A stretch of DNA of 45,664 bases. Source: Pararcticibacter amylolyticus (GTDB lineage: Bacteria > Bacteroidota > Bacteroidia > Sphingobacteriales > Sphingobacteriaceae). The stretch's first letter is position 1. Every line of letters starts with the position of its first letter. The DNA is taken from positions 30,339 through 76,002 of the forward strand of contig NZ_QEAS01000016.1 in assembly GCF_003130405.1 (NCBI RefSeq). Direction: 5' to 3'. The notes beneath the pieces are model-generated. The model saw only the letters and a program-made list of their open reading frames with translations. It had not been told where the DNA came from and did not search any database. Shown here one piece after another: positions 7,538 to 16,818 of this stretch. The position numbers and the translations under genes were made by a program.

Positions 7538-9085
7538 TTAATTGACTGCACGCCAGTTGATGTCTTTTACTTTGATCAGCCCCTGCCATGTTGAATTCTC
7601 TGCAGGCAATAAATTGACAAAATCGGGATTACTTCCGACAATAAAGCGGCGTAATGTTCCCTTTGTTGCAGGATTGTAAGTGGCGATATACAGGCTGTTG
7701 GTCAGATAGTCGATCTGGGTGTCAAACTTAAGCATTGTGATTTCGTCTGCTCCCGTTTCAGCTAAAGAGTAAATCTTTTCGTTCCCGGGATTATAATCAT
7801 ATGCATAGAGCTTGTTGTGAACAGAATAAAATACCACGGTCCGGTTAGATGAAAATGCATAAAAGTCAGCGTTGGCGAAATCATCAGCTATTGGCTTTAT
7901 AGTATATGAAGCCCTTTTCACCGGACTCCCGCCATTTGCATAGAATTTATATATATAGTGAACATTTGCAGCGTCCTTCATAATGGCAAATGAGTTACCG
8001 TTAGTTGAGCCTCCGTCTGTATTCCGTGTGTTTTCGGCATAGACAAGCGTGCGGCCCGTCCCCGCCTGGTTCCAGGGAAAAGCACTTCCTGCAGCATCAC
8101 TGAGCACAGCCGAATTTGTCGCCAGCCCAAAGGATGAATAATTCAAAAAGCGCTGATTCTTCGTATCGTACCAGATCACTGACGTCATATTTCCAATCGC
8201 ATAAAGCAGGTAGGGTGCGGCGGCAAGCCGCTCTTCCTGGGCTGTGGCAACGCGGTTAACGGGATTGTTATAATAATCCCCACCTGTGATCAGCATCTGG
8301 GAGGCGAAGATATCTCCTCCTTTTGTCAGTATTGCGCGGTTATAGCTGTTACCAGTGGCTCCTGCTGCTGTCCGGATTTGGGGAGCAATAACAACGGGAT
8401 GCAATGTTTCCGGACTGATCTGATCTGAGATAAACAACAAGCGCTTCATACTGCTGTCCGTCTTCGTTTTCATAGTAATACGGTTGAGATAATATGATCC
8501 CGAACCGGTGAGTACCCACAGCTTATTGTAGGAGTCAGAGATCCCGCCGGTGTGCAGGAAGCTCACCGGCTCACGCAGGCGCGGGAGTCCGCTCTCTGAT
8601 AATAAATGTTTCATCTGAATGGTATCGTTCAGCATAGAGAGCATTTCGGCTTCAGCATATCCTTCCTCATCTTCTCCCATCAGCAATAAACCACGGGAAA
8701 AAGGTGTATTGACTGTCAACCTTGAATTAAAGCGCCAGACTACCCCGGTTTGTTTATCCAGAACATGATAATAGAGGCTGTAAGGAACCGGATTTAATAA
8801 AATGGGATACTCCAGATCGCGTTCCCGGCTAATCGTATCCGTCATGTCTTTACCTGCCGTTAAAATCCACAGGTATTCATAACGCGATTGATCTCCACCG
8901 TCCATAGTTGCCGAAATGACCGGTTTGATACGCAGCGTATCGACATTCCGGAGTACTGTATAATTACTTTGAATACCTGTAATGGCCAGTTCATTGATAT
9001 CTGTATAGTCATAATTGCCAAGGTCTTTACTGCATGAACCAAGCAAAACGAACAGAAAAACGATCGTATATTGATAAATTTTCAT
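7538..9085 (-). CDS. PKD-like family lipoprotein
   Basis: A 515-residue protein with a lipoprotein leader ending LLGSC followed by SKDLGNYDY. The Ser-Lys-Asp after the lipid Cys fits a Bacteroidota surface-export signal. The N-terminal part (LRNVDTLRIKPVISA, RYEYLWIL) resembles the PKD-like family usually encoded after SusCD and DUF4843. The remainder, rich in beta-strand and aromatic residues (RGLLLMGEDEEG, YAYDYNPGNEKIYS), could form a propeller. No catalytic motif is visible. The arrangement suggests a surface accessory to the SusCD pair, perhaps for ligand capture. This role is inferred from gene order only. It lies 26 bases after the DUF4843 gene. Confidence 0.75.
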   Translation of the reverse strand: MKIYQYTIVFLFVLLGSCSKDLGNYDYTDINELAITGIQSNYTVLRNVDTLRIKPVISATMDGGDQSRYEYLWILTAGKDMTDTISRERDLEYPILLNPVPYSLYYHVLDKQTGVVWRFNSRLTVNTPFSRGLLLMGEDEEGYAEAEMLSMLNDTIQMKHLLSESGLPRLREPVSFLHTGGISDSYNKLWVLTGSGSYYLNRITMKTKTDSSMKRLLFISDQISPETLHPVVIAPQIRTAAGATGNSYNRAILTKGGDIFASQMLITGGDYYNNPVNRVATAQEERLAAAPYLLYAIGNMTSVIWYDTKNQRFLNYSSFGLATNSAVLSDAAGSAFPWNQAGTGRTLVYAENTRNTDGGSTNGNSFAIMKDAANVHYIYKFYANGGSPVKRASYTIKPIADDFANADFYAFSSNRTVVFYSVHNKLYAYDYNPGNEKIYSLAETGADEITMLKFDTQIDYLTNSLYIATYNPATKGTLRRFIVGSNPDFVNLLPAENSTWQGLIKVKDINWRAVN

Positions 9086-9111
9086 GAATTTCTTTCGATA
9101 TTAAGTGAATA

Positions 9112-9966
9112 CTATTGCTCCGGAACCCAGGGCACCCCGATATAGGAAGTCCATGGAACAGACTCGATATACATTAAACGTCCGTCATCTTCCAATACGG
9201 GTGTTTTTGCATTGTACCGCGCAATCAGGATGGCTGCTGCATCAGATTTGACCTGCATCGAACGGGCCAGCGGCATCATCTGTTCGGATGCAAAATCCTG
9301 GTAAGAGAGGCCAAGGTTTTCCATTAAAAACTCCATTTTTTTTCTGCTGAATGCTCCCCATAGTCCCGATTCGCGGTTCCCGGATTGTATTGACCCTCTC
9401 CAGACAGACGGTTGTACCATAATGTCATTGATCCTCAGCGTATGCAGGCTGGCATCAAATTCCGGAACAATCGATCCCCCGGTCAGAGAAGGGATAGCAT
9501 CCCATTCAGGGAACGACAAAGCAAAATCACTAGTCGCAACAAGCCGCAATCCAAGGGTTCTTTCCGTATCACGCAGATCCGGAGTCCGTTTTAAACGAAC
9601 CTGAATCGTAGTAAAAACAGCATTGGCAGGAATGGTCCACTCTTCCTGTATAGCTTCGTAATGCACACCTTGAATTGCCGTAGTGGAATCGGGATTTACC
9701 TCTACCCGGAAAGTACGGTCATATTGTTTTACCGGACCAGTGATCATCACCTTCATAGGAAACAGCACGTCATCCCCGGTAAGACGAAGAAATTCAACAT
9801 TGCTGTAGGGCTGGTACGGCCATTGGCTGATACTTAGTGATGACGAACCATGCTGTACTGCAAAATATACGCCTTCCCTGCCTTTGTATTCCATGATTTC
9901 CTTTTCACAACTCCATAAAAAAGAGGACAAAACACACAGAAGAGCTATCAATTGATTTTTATTCAT
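9112..9966 (-). CDS. DUF4843-type lipoprotein
   Basis: A 284-residue protein. I place the start at the ATG at 9966, which gives MNKNQLIALL and a lipobox FLWSC followed by EKEIMEYKG. The open frame extends upstream to 10095, but that extension overlaps the SusD coding end and lacks a signal. The YxGREGVYFAVQ opening and the segment FRVEVNPDSTTAIQGVHYE match the DUF4843 family of small beta-sandwich lipoproteins encoded next to SusCD pairs. Its function is unknown. A surface-exposed accessory to the uptake complex is the usual guess. It lies 19 bases downstream of the SusD stop. Confidence 0.78.
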   Translation of the reverse strand: MNKNQLIALLCVLSSFLWSCEKEIMEYKGREGVYFAVQHGSSSLSISQWPYQPYSNVEFLRLTGDDVLFPMKVMITGPVKQYDRTFRVEVNPDSTTAIQGVHYEAIQEEWTIPANAVFTTIQVRLKRTPDLRDTERTLGLRLVATSDFALSFPEWDAIPSLTGGSIVPEFDASLHTLRINDIMVQPSVWRGSIQSGNRESGLWGAFSRKKMEFLMENLGLSYQDFASEQMMPLARSMQVKSDAAAILIARYNAKTPVLEDDGRLMYIESVPWTSYIGVPWVPEQ

Positions 9967-9985
9967 GATATTTTCTTTTATTCTT

Positions 9986-11452
9986 TCAATTTCTTTGTGA
10001 TATTTCGCTATCGGGCAGGGGAACGACATAGTTATTGAGGACCATAGTTTTAGTGCCTGCCAATGACGAATGACTGGGGATAGTCTGCATCGCATTTCTC
10101 TTATAATAAAAAAACTGTTGCCCCTCCCCTATCATCTCTTTTCTGAATTCATTGGTGATCGCGGTTTTTAAAGCGGTTTCCGTTGCAGGATTTAAGCTGA
10201 CAGCGTTACGGCTGGCCCTCACCTTATTCAGGTAGACGATGCCGCTGGCCAGGTCGGGGCTGCATTCGGCAGCAATAAGCAGTACCTCACTCTGGCGGAT
10301 CAGCGGGATCATATACCGCCCGGGAGCATCGGTCACGTCCTGGTATTTGAGATTGGTAAGCGCAGTAACAGTTCCGGAGGATACTATCTGCCAGATACGG
10401 CGCCGGTAGTCGTTGTCGTCATCATATAGGTTCTTCACCCGGGATTCGTCGGTGCCTCCTCCGTTAAAAGACAATTTACTGCCAGCCTGAAGGTTGACGT
10501 CGAAAAGGCTGGAGTACATTTTCAACCGGTCATTGTCATATAACGAAAACATCACTTCGGTAGAAAACACGCGATCAGGGCGTTCTGCATGCGTTGCGTT
10601 CGCGAACGTAACGTAAGGAAAGACTGTCCTGTCTGACGACTGGATCTCACTTAACAATTCCTGAGCCTGTGCCAGGGCTTCACTTTTATTGGCCTGCCAT
10701 AAATAAGCTCTCGCCAGAAGAGCTTTAGCAGCATAAAAATTCAGCCGGTATTGCCGGTAATAAAGATCGTTAGATCCCGCCGGATTACTTCCATGACGAA
10801 CACCCTCTGTACGGATCGGATCGGTATCTTCCATCAATGATAAAGCGCTCTTGAGATCATCCGTAACATGCTGCATGACTTCTTCTGAACTAAGCATCGG
10901 AGCAATCTCAAATCCGGTTTTCGATATGTATGGAATAGCTGGCCTGGTTTTATTATCCTCCGTATATATAGGACCGAACAAGCGAAGCATATCCAGGTGC
11001 AGAAAAGCACGGAGTGCAAGAGCTTCACCCTTTATAATCCCGTAATACGGTTGCGGCAAGGTGCGGCCGGGGGCATCTCCGCATTTTTCAATGATGACAT
11101 TGCAGTTGGCAATCAGTTCGTATGATTTGCGCCAGGCGTTGTCAAATGTTTTTTTGGTACGCTCACTGGTATAAACAAAAGTTGTATACTCGTAATAACT
11201 ATGTGTCGTAAGCGTCATGTAATAATACTGGGCCAGTACATCCATTGCTCCGGCCGTCATCTCCTTACCGTACAGAGCATTATTGGCCATTTCTACATAT
11301 ACGCCGTTGAGTGCCTTCATGTAGCCTTCCTTACTGATAAACAACTGATCTTCGCCAAGCCTGTCGGTAGGCTGAACGTCGATCCATTTTTTGCAGGAAA
11401 ATGAAAGCATGCTTAGAAAAAGACAGAGAGACAGTTTATATACTATTTTCAT
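9986..11452 (-). CDS. SusD/RagB-family substrate-binding lipoprotein
   Basis: A 488-residue lipoprotein with lipobox LSFSC and CKKWIDVQPTDRL, the classic SusD opening. It has the helical TPR-like features of the family (YELIANCNVIIEKC, GIIKGEALALRAFLHLDMLR) and ends with the late SusD region (QSEVLLIAAECSPD, NEFRKEMIGEGQQFF). SusD proteins act as a lid over the SusC channel and capture the nutrient. It starts 15 bases after the SusC stop, so the two are probably co-translated. The ligand cannot be read from sequence. The hydrolase-free operon leaves a peptide, metal complex or small glycan open. Confidence 0.9.
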   Translation of the reverse strand: MKIVYKLSLCLFLSMLSFSCKKWIDVQPTDRLGEDQLFISKEGYMKALNGVYVEMANNALYGKEMTAGAMDVLAQYYYMTLTTHSYYEYTTFVYTSERTKKTFDNAWRKSYELIANCNVIIEKCGDAPGRTLPQPYYGIIKGEALALRAFLHLDMLRLFGPIYTEDNKTRPAIPYISKTGFEIAPMLSSEEVMQHVTDDLKSALSLMEDTDPIRTEGVRHGSNPAGSNDLYYRQYRLNFYAAKALLARAYLWQANKSEALAQAQELLSEIQSSDRTVFPYVTFANATHAERPDRVFSTEVMFSLYDNDRLKMYSSLFDVNLQAGSKLSFNGGGTDESRVKNLYDDDNDYRRRIWQIVSSGTVTALTNLKYQDVTDAPGRYMIPLIRQSEVLLIAAECSPDLASGIVYLNKVRASRNAVSLNPATETALKTAITNEFRKEMIGEGQQFFYYKRNAMQTIPSHSSLAGTKTMVLNNYVVPLPDSEISQRN

Positions 11453-11467
11453 ATTTACTTAATTCTG

Positions 11468-14400
11468 TTAAAAGCGGACCGCCGCTGAGAAAGAAACTGA
11501 TCTTGCAAAGGGGTAATCAATACCCCGCTCATTCTTAATCGTTGAGATATAGAAGATATCGTTCATATAAGCCCTCAGTGTAATGGAAGAGGCCCTGACA
11601 GACTTAAGCCAGCTAGCCGTGGTATTCTCGTATCCTAATGAAAAGGCCTCGCCGATCAGTGCATTATTGTCTGCTACAAAACGGGAAGATATCGGAGTAT
11701 ACTCTGTACTCGAGATTGCTTTAAACCGGGCATTGTCACCGGGTTGCTTCCACCGGTCGTATAATGCCCGCCGGTCCTGGTTAAGGGCAACCTTTGCAGA
11801 TGAGATATTTTCCACCTTTTCATATAGGGTTTGCATAAACGCCTGCCCCCCGATGCGGTAACGCAGGTTGATGGAAGCCATGAATCCTTTGTATGTAAAA
11901 CTTGTTCCGATGATACCTTCGAGATCTGGTTCGCTATTGCCAACCACCACTTCATCATCGTAGTTATGAACGAAGGTCTGCTCATTATTTTTGTTCAGAA
12001 AGATCTCACGCCCGGTCGCAGGATCAATTCCAAGGGAACGAACTGCCCAGAGATCCGATGGGCTGCCTCCGTTGTAATACCGGACGAGATTACGGCTCTT
12101 ATTTGTTTCGTTAAAATTGCTGAGCTTGTTACCCATATCGCTGTACTCTGCTTTTATCTGGCGCATATTGAGATTGACCCTCCAGTTGAGTTGCTTTCTC
12201 TTCAGAAGTGTGTAATCTGTAGTAAGAGTGAAACCACGCGTTGACTGTTCGCCGATATTCTGGGCAACGGTGGTGACACCAGTAGAGGATGGAAGCGAAA
12301 CCAAAACCAACAGCGGATCGGTATTCTTTACAAAATAATCAATGGTGAAACGCAGACGGCTGTGCAAAGTGGTCAGATCGACGCCAATATTTCGGTCGAG
12401 AGTGGTTTGCCAGCGCAGACCACGATTTCCCATATTGCTGATGATGGCACTCGCTCCGAACGGATTGCGCTTTTCTGTATTATAGCGGTAGATCCGCATG
12501 GAAATATAGTCATCAAAATTCTGATTACCGGGATTTCCTATGGATCCGCGAAGACGGAGCTGGCTGAACCATTCAGACGCACTATTTGCAAAAAAGGGCT
12601 CATTATGTATGTTCCAGCCCAACCCGAATGACCATATAGTAGAAAACTGCCTGCTGGAACCATAAATGGAAGAACCATCAGACCTTACAGTGGCATCAAC
12701 CAGGTACCGCTGATCATATGAATATCCCAGGTTCATGAAAAAACTGGCCGCACGCCGCTTTGACTCCTGGTAGCCAGTCCGCGTACCGGCCTCATAACCG
12801 AGGGCGAAATTAGGATTAGCAAATTCATCGTCAATGAAACCCTGTACCTGGTTGGCCCCCAGGCGCCTGCTGGTTTGCTCAAAGCGTGTACCAGCCACGG
12901 CATTCACCATATGCTTTTCGGCAAACAGCTTTCCGAAAGTCAGGGCGAGGTCACTGTCATAGGTAAGATTTTTGCCGTTGGCTTCATTGTATTTTCCTTT
13001 CTGAAGAGGATCAGTACCCTCGAACTCAGTATTGAAGGGAGAGCGGAATAATACATCACGCGTTGTAGTACTGCGGATACCCAGGCGGCCACGCACACGG
13101 AGCGGTTCAATGATCCGCCACTCCATTTCTAAGTTGTTGGTAAAGCCTTCAGATTCATCGCGGTCGATATTCAGGTTGTTCTTATCGTAAAACGGACTAT
13201 AAATATTGACAGTATGCGGAACCAGGTTTTCGTCGGAATATGTATAGGATTCAAGCAGCTTATTGATATTACCCGTTGCATCATATTTCCGGTAATATGG
13301 ATTAGCCCTTGAAAAATCGGAGAAGCTCAGGGTCTCATGATCGGCTCGTACATGGTCAATACTAAGAGAGTTGTTCACCGACACATTCCCTCTTCTGTAC
13401 ATCAGCCGAACGTTTCCGTTAGTTGTCTTCCTGTCCGAACCTTCCATCACCCCCTGGTTATCGCCATAGCTGAATGAAACACTATACCTCAGGCTGGCGT
13501 CTCCGCCCTCGGCAAAAAGTGTGTGCCGCTGGCTCAGTGCAGTCCGGAGGGGCTCATTTGCCCAATAAGTGTTCACTCCTCTGCGAACTTCCTTAAGACG
13601 GTTGTAATAATTCGCCTGGGAGGCTTCGTTACCCGGACCGACTATGAAATTTCCTTCTTCGTTTAGCTTTCCGTAGAAACCGGAAAGATATTCGAACTGT
13701 AATTTCTCTTCGGCATTCATCAGGTTGTAATCCGTCAGATCTGCGAAACTGACCGAACTGTTCAGACTGTAGTTTATGCGGAGCTGTCCTGCTTTTGGAC
13801 GTTTTGTTTCTATAACGACTACGCCATTAGCAGCCTTTGAACCATATATTGCGGTGGAACTGGCGTCTTTCAGAAGGGTAATGCTCTCCACCCGGTCCAT
13901 ACTGAGATCACTGATAATTGCCAGTGTACTCTCAAAGCCATCTAATATGAAAAGAGGTTGATTTGGATTTGTACTGAATTCATCTGTTAACCCGATGACA
14001 CTGCTTTTGCCGCGTATCTCAATATCCGGTAAACGGTTTGGATCCGAACCGAAGGTATTGTTTTCTACAATGGCAAAAGAAGGATCCAGCGTTTTCAGGC
14101 TTTGAAGAATCCCCTGGTTACCTACGACCTGTAAATCTTTTGCTGAAAACCTGGCAGAAGAACCCGTGAAACTCTCCCGTTCCCTCTGATAGATCCCTGT
14201 GATAACCACTTCGTTCATGGCCTGCTCGTCGGTCTCCAGTTCTATATTAAGTTTTTCCTGCTTCTGATAAGGCACCTCAAGCTTCTTCATCCCTATAAAC
14301 GAGAAAATTAATACCTGCTTTTTATCAGACACAGGAATAATCAGCCTGTACTCTCCCTTTCCGTTTGTCCTGGTTCCGGTACTCGTACCTTTAATCTGCA

Positions 14401-14827
14401 CACTCACCCCCGGCAAAAGCTCTTTGGTATCAGCCTGACGTACTACCCCCGAAACGGTTTGCTGCTGCCAGGAGACAACAACGGGTGCAGAGGTCGCCTC
14501 TGTTTTAGCCTTTCCGGAAATTGAAATAACCTTGTCTTCTATCTCATAACTGACAGGCTGATCACTGGTAATCTTTTCCATGAACTGCGCCAGAGGCATA
14601 TTTTCAACGTCCAGCGTCAATGCCCCCACACTTTCCAGTGTCTTTTTTGTACCAAATACCGTATATCCTGTTTGTTTGCGAATGGCATCCACCACCGCTG
14701 AAAACGGAATGTTCTTTCCTTTAAGAGTAATCTGCTGCGAAAAACCGGAAGCGCTTACCGTTAGAAAGCCCGCTAAAAGAAATAACATGATGATCTTCAT
14801 CACTCTTGTTAAGTAGTAAATATTCAT
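11468..14827 (-). CDS. SusC-family TonB-dependent receptor with STN signalling domain
   Basis: About 1119 residues from the chosen start (MNIYYLTRVMKII, at 14827). An in-frame ATG at 14881 adds 18 residues that do not look like a signal. After the signal peptide (SASGFSQ) comes an STN domain (ITLKGKNIPFSAVVDAIRKQ). Then follow a carboxypeptidase-like domain (VSGVVRQADTKELLPGVSV), a TonB-box-like segment (MNEVVITG), a plug with LFILDGFES and LLKDASSTAIYGSKAANG, and a long beta-barrel ending in an aromatic residue. STN domains pass ligand-binding signals to FecR anti-sigma proteins, which fits the FecR gene just upstream. It imports an unknown ligand across the outer membrane using TonB energy. 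Confidence 0.92.
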   Translation of the reverse strand: MNIYYLTRVMKIIMLFLLAGFLTVSASGFSQQITLKGKNIPFSAVVDAIRKQTGYTVFGTKKTLESVGALTLDVENMPLAQFMEKITSDQPVSYEIEDKVISISGKAKTEATSAPVVVSWQQQTVSGVVRQADTKELLPGVSVQIKGTSTGTRTNGKGEYRLIIPVSDKKQVLIFSFIGMKKLEVPYQKQEKLNIELETDEQAMNEVVITGIYQRERESFTGSSARFSAKDLQVVGNQGILQSLKTLDPSFAIVENNTFGSDPNRLPDIEIRGKSSVIGLTDEFSTNPNQPLFILDGFESTLAIISDLSMDRVESITLLKDASSTAIYGSKAANGVVVIETKRPKAGQLRINYSLNSSVSFADLTDYNLMNAEEKLQFEYLSGFYGKLNEEGNFIVGPGNEASQANYYNRLKEVRRGVNTYWANEPLRTALSQRHTLFAEGGDASLRYSVSFSYGDNQGVMEGSDRKTTNGNVRLMYRRGNVSVNNSLSIDHVRADHETLSFSDFSRANPYYRKYDATGNINKLLESYTYSDENLVPHTVNIYSPFYDKNNLNIDRDESEGFTNNLEMEWRIIEPLRVRGRLGIRSTTTRDVLFRSPFNTEFEGTDPLQKGKYNEANGKNLTYDSDLALTFGKLFAEKHMVNAVAGTRFEQTSRRLGANQVQGFIDDEFANPNFALGYEAGTRTGYQESKRRAASFFMNLGYSYDQRYLVDATVRSDGSSIYGSSRQFSTIWSFGLGWNIHNEPFFANSASEWFSQLRLRGSIGNPGNQNFDDYISMRIYRYNTEKRNPFGASAIISNMGNRGLRWQTTLDRNIGVDLTTLHSRLRFTIDYFVKNTDPLLVLVSLPSSTGVTTVAQNIGEQSTRGFTLTTDYTLLKRKQLNWRVNLNMRQIKAEYSDMGNKLSNFNETNKSRNLVRYYNGGSPSDLWAVRSLGIDPATGREIFLNKNNEQTFVHNYDDEVVVGNSEPDLEGIIGTSFTYKGFMASINLRYRIGGQAFMQTLYEKVENISSAKVALNQDRRALYDRWKQPGDNARFKAISSTEYTPISSRFVADNNALIGEAFSLGYENTTASWLKSVRASSITLRAYMNDIFYISTIKNERGIDYPFARSVSFSAAVRF

Positions 14828-14896
14828 TAATTTTAATTTGGATGGAATGTCTGCTTGTTCAACCAGATTGACTGCTGCCATTCAGATCTTTAAGGT

Positions 14897-14924
14897 GAAG
14901 GGATGGCGGTCCCTTCCCTTTTTT
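14897..14924 (+). terminator. Stem-loop with T-run in the FecR-SusC gap, + orientation
   Basis: GAAGGGA (14897-14903) pairs with TCCCTTC (14910-14916) across a 6-base loop, followed on the + strand by CCTTTTTT. As a terminator it would act on rightward, antisense transcription. In the leftward operon transcript it is a plain stem-loop in the SusC leader. No rightward gene here needs a terminator, so its role is open. Confidence 0.35.
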
Positions 14925-14986
14925 GGCATAAGGGCAGTCTTTTTTATAGTAAAGTTTATTTCATATCATCATTGATCTAAGGGTGT

Positions 14987-16147
14987 TTAAAATCTGTTCT
15001 TTTTTCCTTTGATAGTTAATTTACGATGCGTCACATCCAGCCTGTATTCGATCTCTGCTACATCAAGCAGGCGGAGAACAAAATGGATATTCTGACTCCG
15101 GTAAGCATCACCGGCAAGTTCTTCATCCGGTATCCCGTTTTCATAATCAACGTCGAGGTCATACCAGCGCCCTATTTCGTCCATAGTCTCTTTAAAAGTC
15201 TTATTGTCGAAGCTGAATTTGCCATCGCGCCAGGCTGTATAATTACCCGCGTTAACGAGGCTGACTGTGGTCGTAGCAGCTGTAGTGACAGCCTGCTCAT
15301 TAGGAGTAAGAATAAAACGTTTTTTTGGAGAGGTCACCGCAACTTTCCCTTCCACGAGCGTTGTTTTCACAGCGTCACTTCCGGGATAGGCACTGATGTT
15401 AAACTGCGTACCAAGAACATCTACAACCTGCCGGTTGCTGATGACCTTAAAAGGAATATTCTCCCCGTGTTTCCGGAACATCGGTTTTACATGAAAATAA
15501 GCTTCCCCTTCCAGCTCAACAATGCGTTTATCCGCCTCAAATTGCGAAGGATATTTTAGTGTTGATGCAGCATTCAGCCAAACCTCACTTCCATCTGGCA
15601 GTACAAGTTTATAGGTCCCGCCCCGGGGAGTTTGTAAGATCATGCTTTGCCGGGTACCTTGCGAATGGTCCGGCAAAGCATTTTCTACAGGTGCCCCGTT
15701 TGTATACGTGATCCGGTTTCCCGATACGATTCCGGGCTGCGAACTGCTCAGTGCTATTCTTCTGCCATCCGAAAGCGTGAGGGTGGCTTTATTCCCTCCT
15801 GGCTCTATGCCTGCGGCTGAATCGCCGCCGGACTTAGCGGCTTTATATTCAAAGGTTATCCATAAGCCTGCCGCCACGAGAAGAATAGCTGCTGCTGAGG
15901 CAATCCATTTCAGCCGGAGAAACCGACGGGATGGCTTAGGACGCTCATCCCTGATCCTGTCCATAAGGTTGGTGAACATTCGTGATTTCAACGTCTCATA
16001 AGAATCGTGTTTCCTTAACCGGATGACAACCTCCTGATCGTCGTGTTCGTTATACCAATCCAGTAAAACCTGAAATTCTTCCTGGCTGATATTACCGGTA
16101 TTGAACTTAAATACTAATTGCTCTATATATTCGTACCTGTCGGACAT
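14987..16147 (-). CDS. FecR-family anti-sigma factor
   Basis: A 386-residue inner-membrane protein. The cytoplasmic N-terminal 80 residues should bind the sigma factor. One membrane helix (WIASAAAILLVAAGLWITF, residues 81-99) follows. The periplasmic part holds a FecR domain (RGGTYKLVLPDGSEVWLNAA, FEADKRIVELEGEAYFHVK) and a C-terminal DUF4974-type domain (FKETMDEIGRWYDLDVDYE). In the known mechanism, the STN domain of the loaded receptor contacts this periplasmic part and frees or activates the sigma factor. It lies 65 bases after the sigma gene and 159 bases before the preferred SusC start, matching the standard order. Confidence 0.92.
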   Translation of the reverse strand: MSDRYEYIEQLVFKFNTGNISQEEFQVLLDWYNEHDDQEVVIRLRKHDSYETLKSRMFTNLMDRIRDERPKPSRRFLRLKWIASAAAILLVAAGLWITFEYKAAKSGGDSAAGIEPGGNKATLTLSDGRRIALSSSQPGIVSGNRITYTNGAPVENALPDHSQGTRQSMILQTPRGGTYKLVLPDGSEVWLNAASTLKYPSQFEADKRIVELEGEAYFHVKPMFRKHGENIPFKVISNRQVVDVLGTQFNISAYPGSDAVKTTLVEGKVAVTSPKKRFILTPNEQAVTTAATTTVSLVNAGNYTAWRDGKFSFDNKTFKETMDEIGRWYDLDVDYENGIPDEELAGDAYRSQNIHFVLRLLDVAEIEYRLDVTHRKLTIKGKKNRF

Positions 16148-16212
16148 TCTGCTGGTGTTCTGCCTCTATAGACAGACAAAATCAAACGAAGGGTGAGTGG
16201 GAAAATTTATTT

Positions 16213-16794
16213 TTACAAAAAAGTATAGAAAAAAACCAGGGTCGTCAGCAATTTTATATTCCCCTGAATATCTTTATTTGCCTTTTTCAAATGTGACTTG
16301 ACAGTATTTTCAGACAAATTCAATGTTTCTGCAATTTCTTTATTGGAAAGACCTTGCTGACGGCTAAGTTTAAACACAAGCTGACACTGCGGGGGTAAAG
16401 CGTTAATAGAATCGTCAATTTGCTGCTGCAACTCACGTATAATCAGTTCCCGCTCGGGAGAGAGGAGATAGATATCCTCAGTTGGAGTATAATTTCCGTG
16501 TTTTACGCGTTCGCGATACCGGCGGTCAAGAATATTAAATGCCTGGTTGCGGATAGCCCTTGCAAGGTAGCTCCGTAGTTCGAGACTCACCAGATCAAGG
16601 TCTTCCCTTAGCTTCCACAATTTATACAAGACGTCCTGGACACATTCTTCAGCCTCCTCCAGGTTTCCTAAACGATTATAGGCAACTCCAAGCATTTTAT
16701 CCCAGTACCGGTCATAAATCTCTGCGAACGCACGTTCATCACTCCGCATGAGTTGAACCAGATGCTGATCATCGTATAGTTTATATTCCGTCAT
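16213..16794 (-). CDS. ECF sigma factor (FecI-like)
   Basis: A 193-residue RNA polymerase sigma-70 factor of the extracytoplasmic type. Region 2 spans about 20-90 (RAFAEIYDRYWDKMLGVAYN, EECVQDVLYKLW). Region 4, about 125-175, has the helix-turn-helix LSNKEIAETLNLSENTVKSHL. The short hydrophobic tail (LLTTLVFFYTFL) is often seen in Bacteroidota relatives. It begins the leftward operon and is probably held by the FecR protein encoded next. A likely target is the SusC-to-TlpA segment of its own operon. The nearby promoter box looks like an ordinary housekeeping type. Confidence 0.93.
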   Translation of the reverse strand: MTEYKLYDDQHLVQLMRSDERAFAEIYDRYWDKMLGVAYNRLGNLEEAEECVQDVLYKLWKLREDLDLVSLELRSYLARAIRNQAFNILDRRYRERVKHGNYTPTEDIYLLSPERELIIRELQQQIDDSINALPPQCQLVFKLSRQQGLSNKEIAETLNLSENTVKSHLKKANKDIQGNIKLLTTLVFFYTFL

Positions 16795-16810
16795 TTATAT
16801 CCCCGCTTTA

Positions 16811-16818
16811 CAAATATA
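16811..16818 (-). promoter_or_regulatory. Promoter -7-like box for the sigma factor gene
   Basis: Read leftward, TATATTTG matches TAnnTTTG and lies 17 bases upstream of the sigma factor ATG, leaving a leader of roughly 10 bases. Spacing and orientation fit. No clear -33 element was identified. Confidence 0.5.

Noticed and set aside
9967-10095. N-terminal extension of the DUF4843 lipoprotein by 43 codons.
   Set aside because: It overlaps the SusD coding end and would bury the lipoprotein signal. The ATG at 9966 gives a proper leader.
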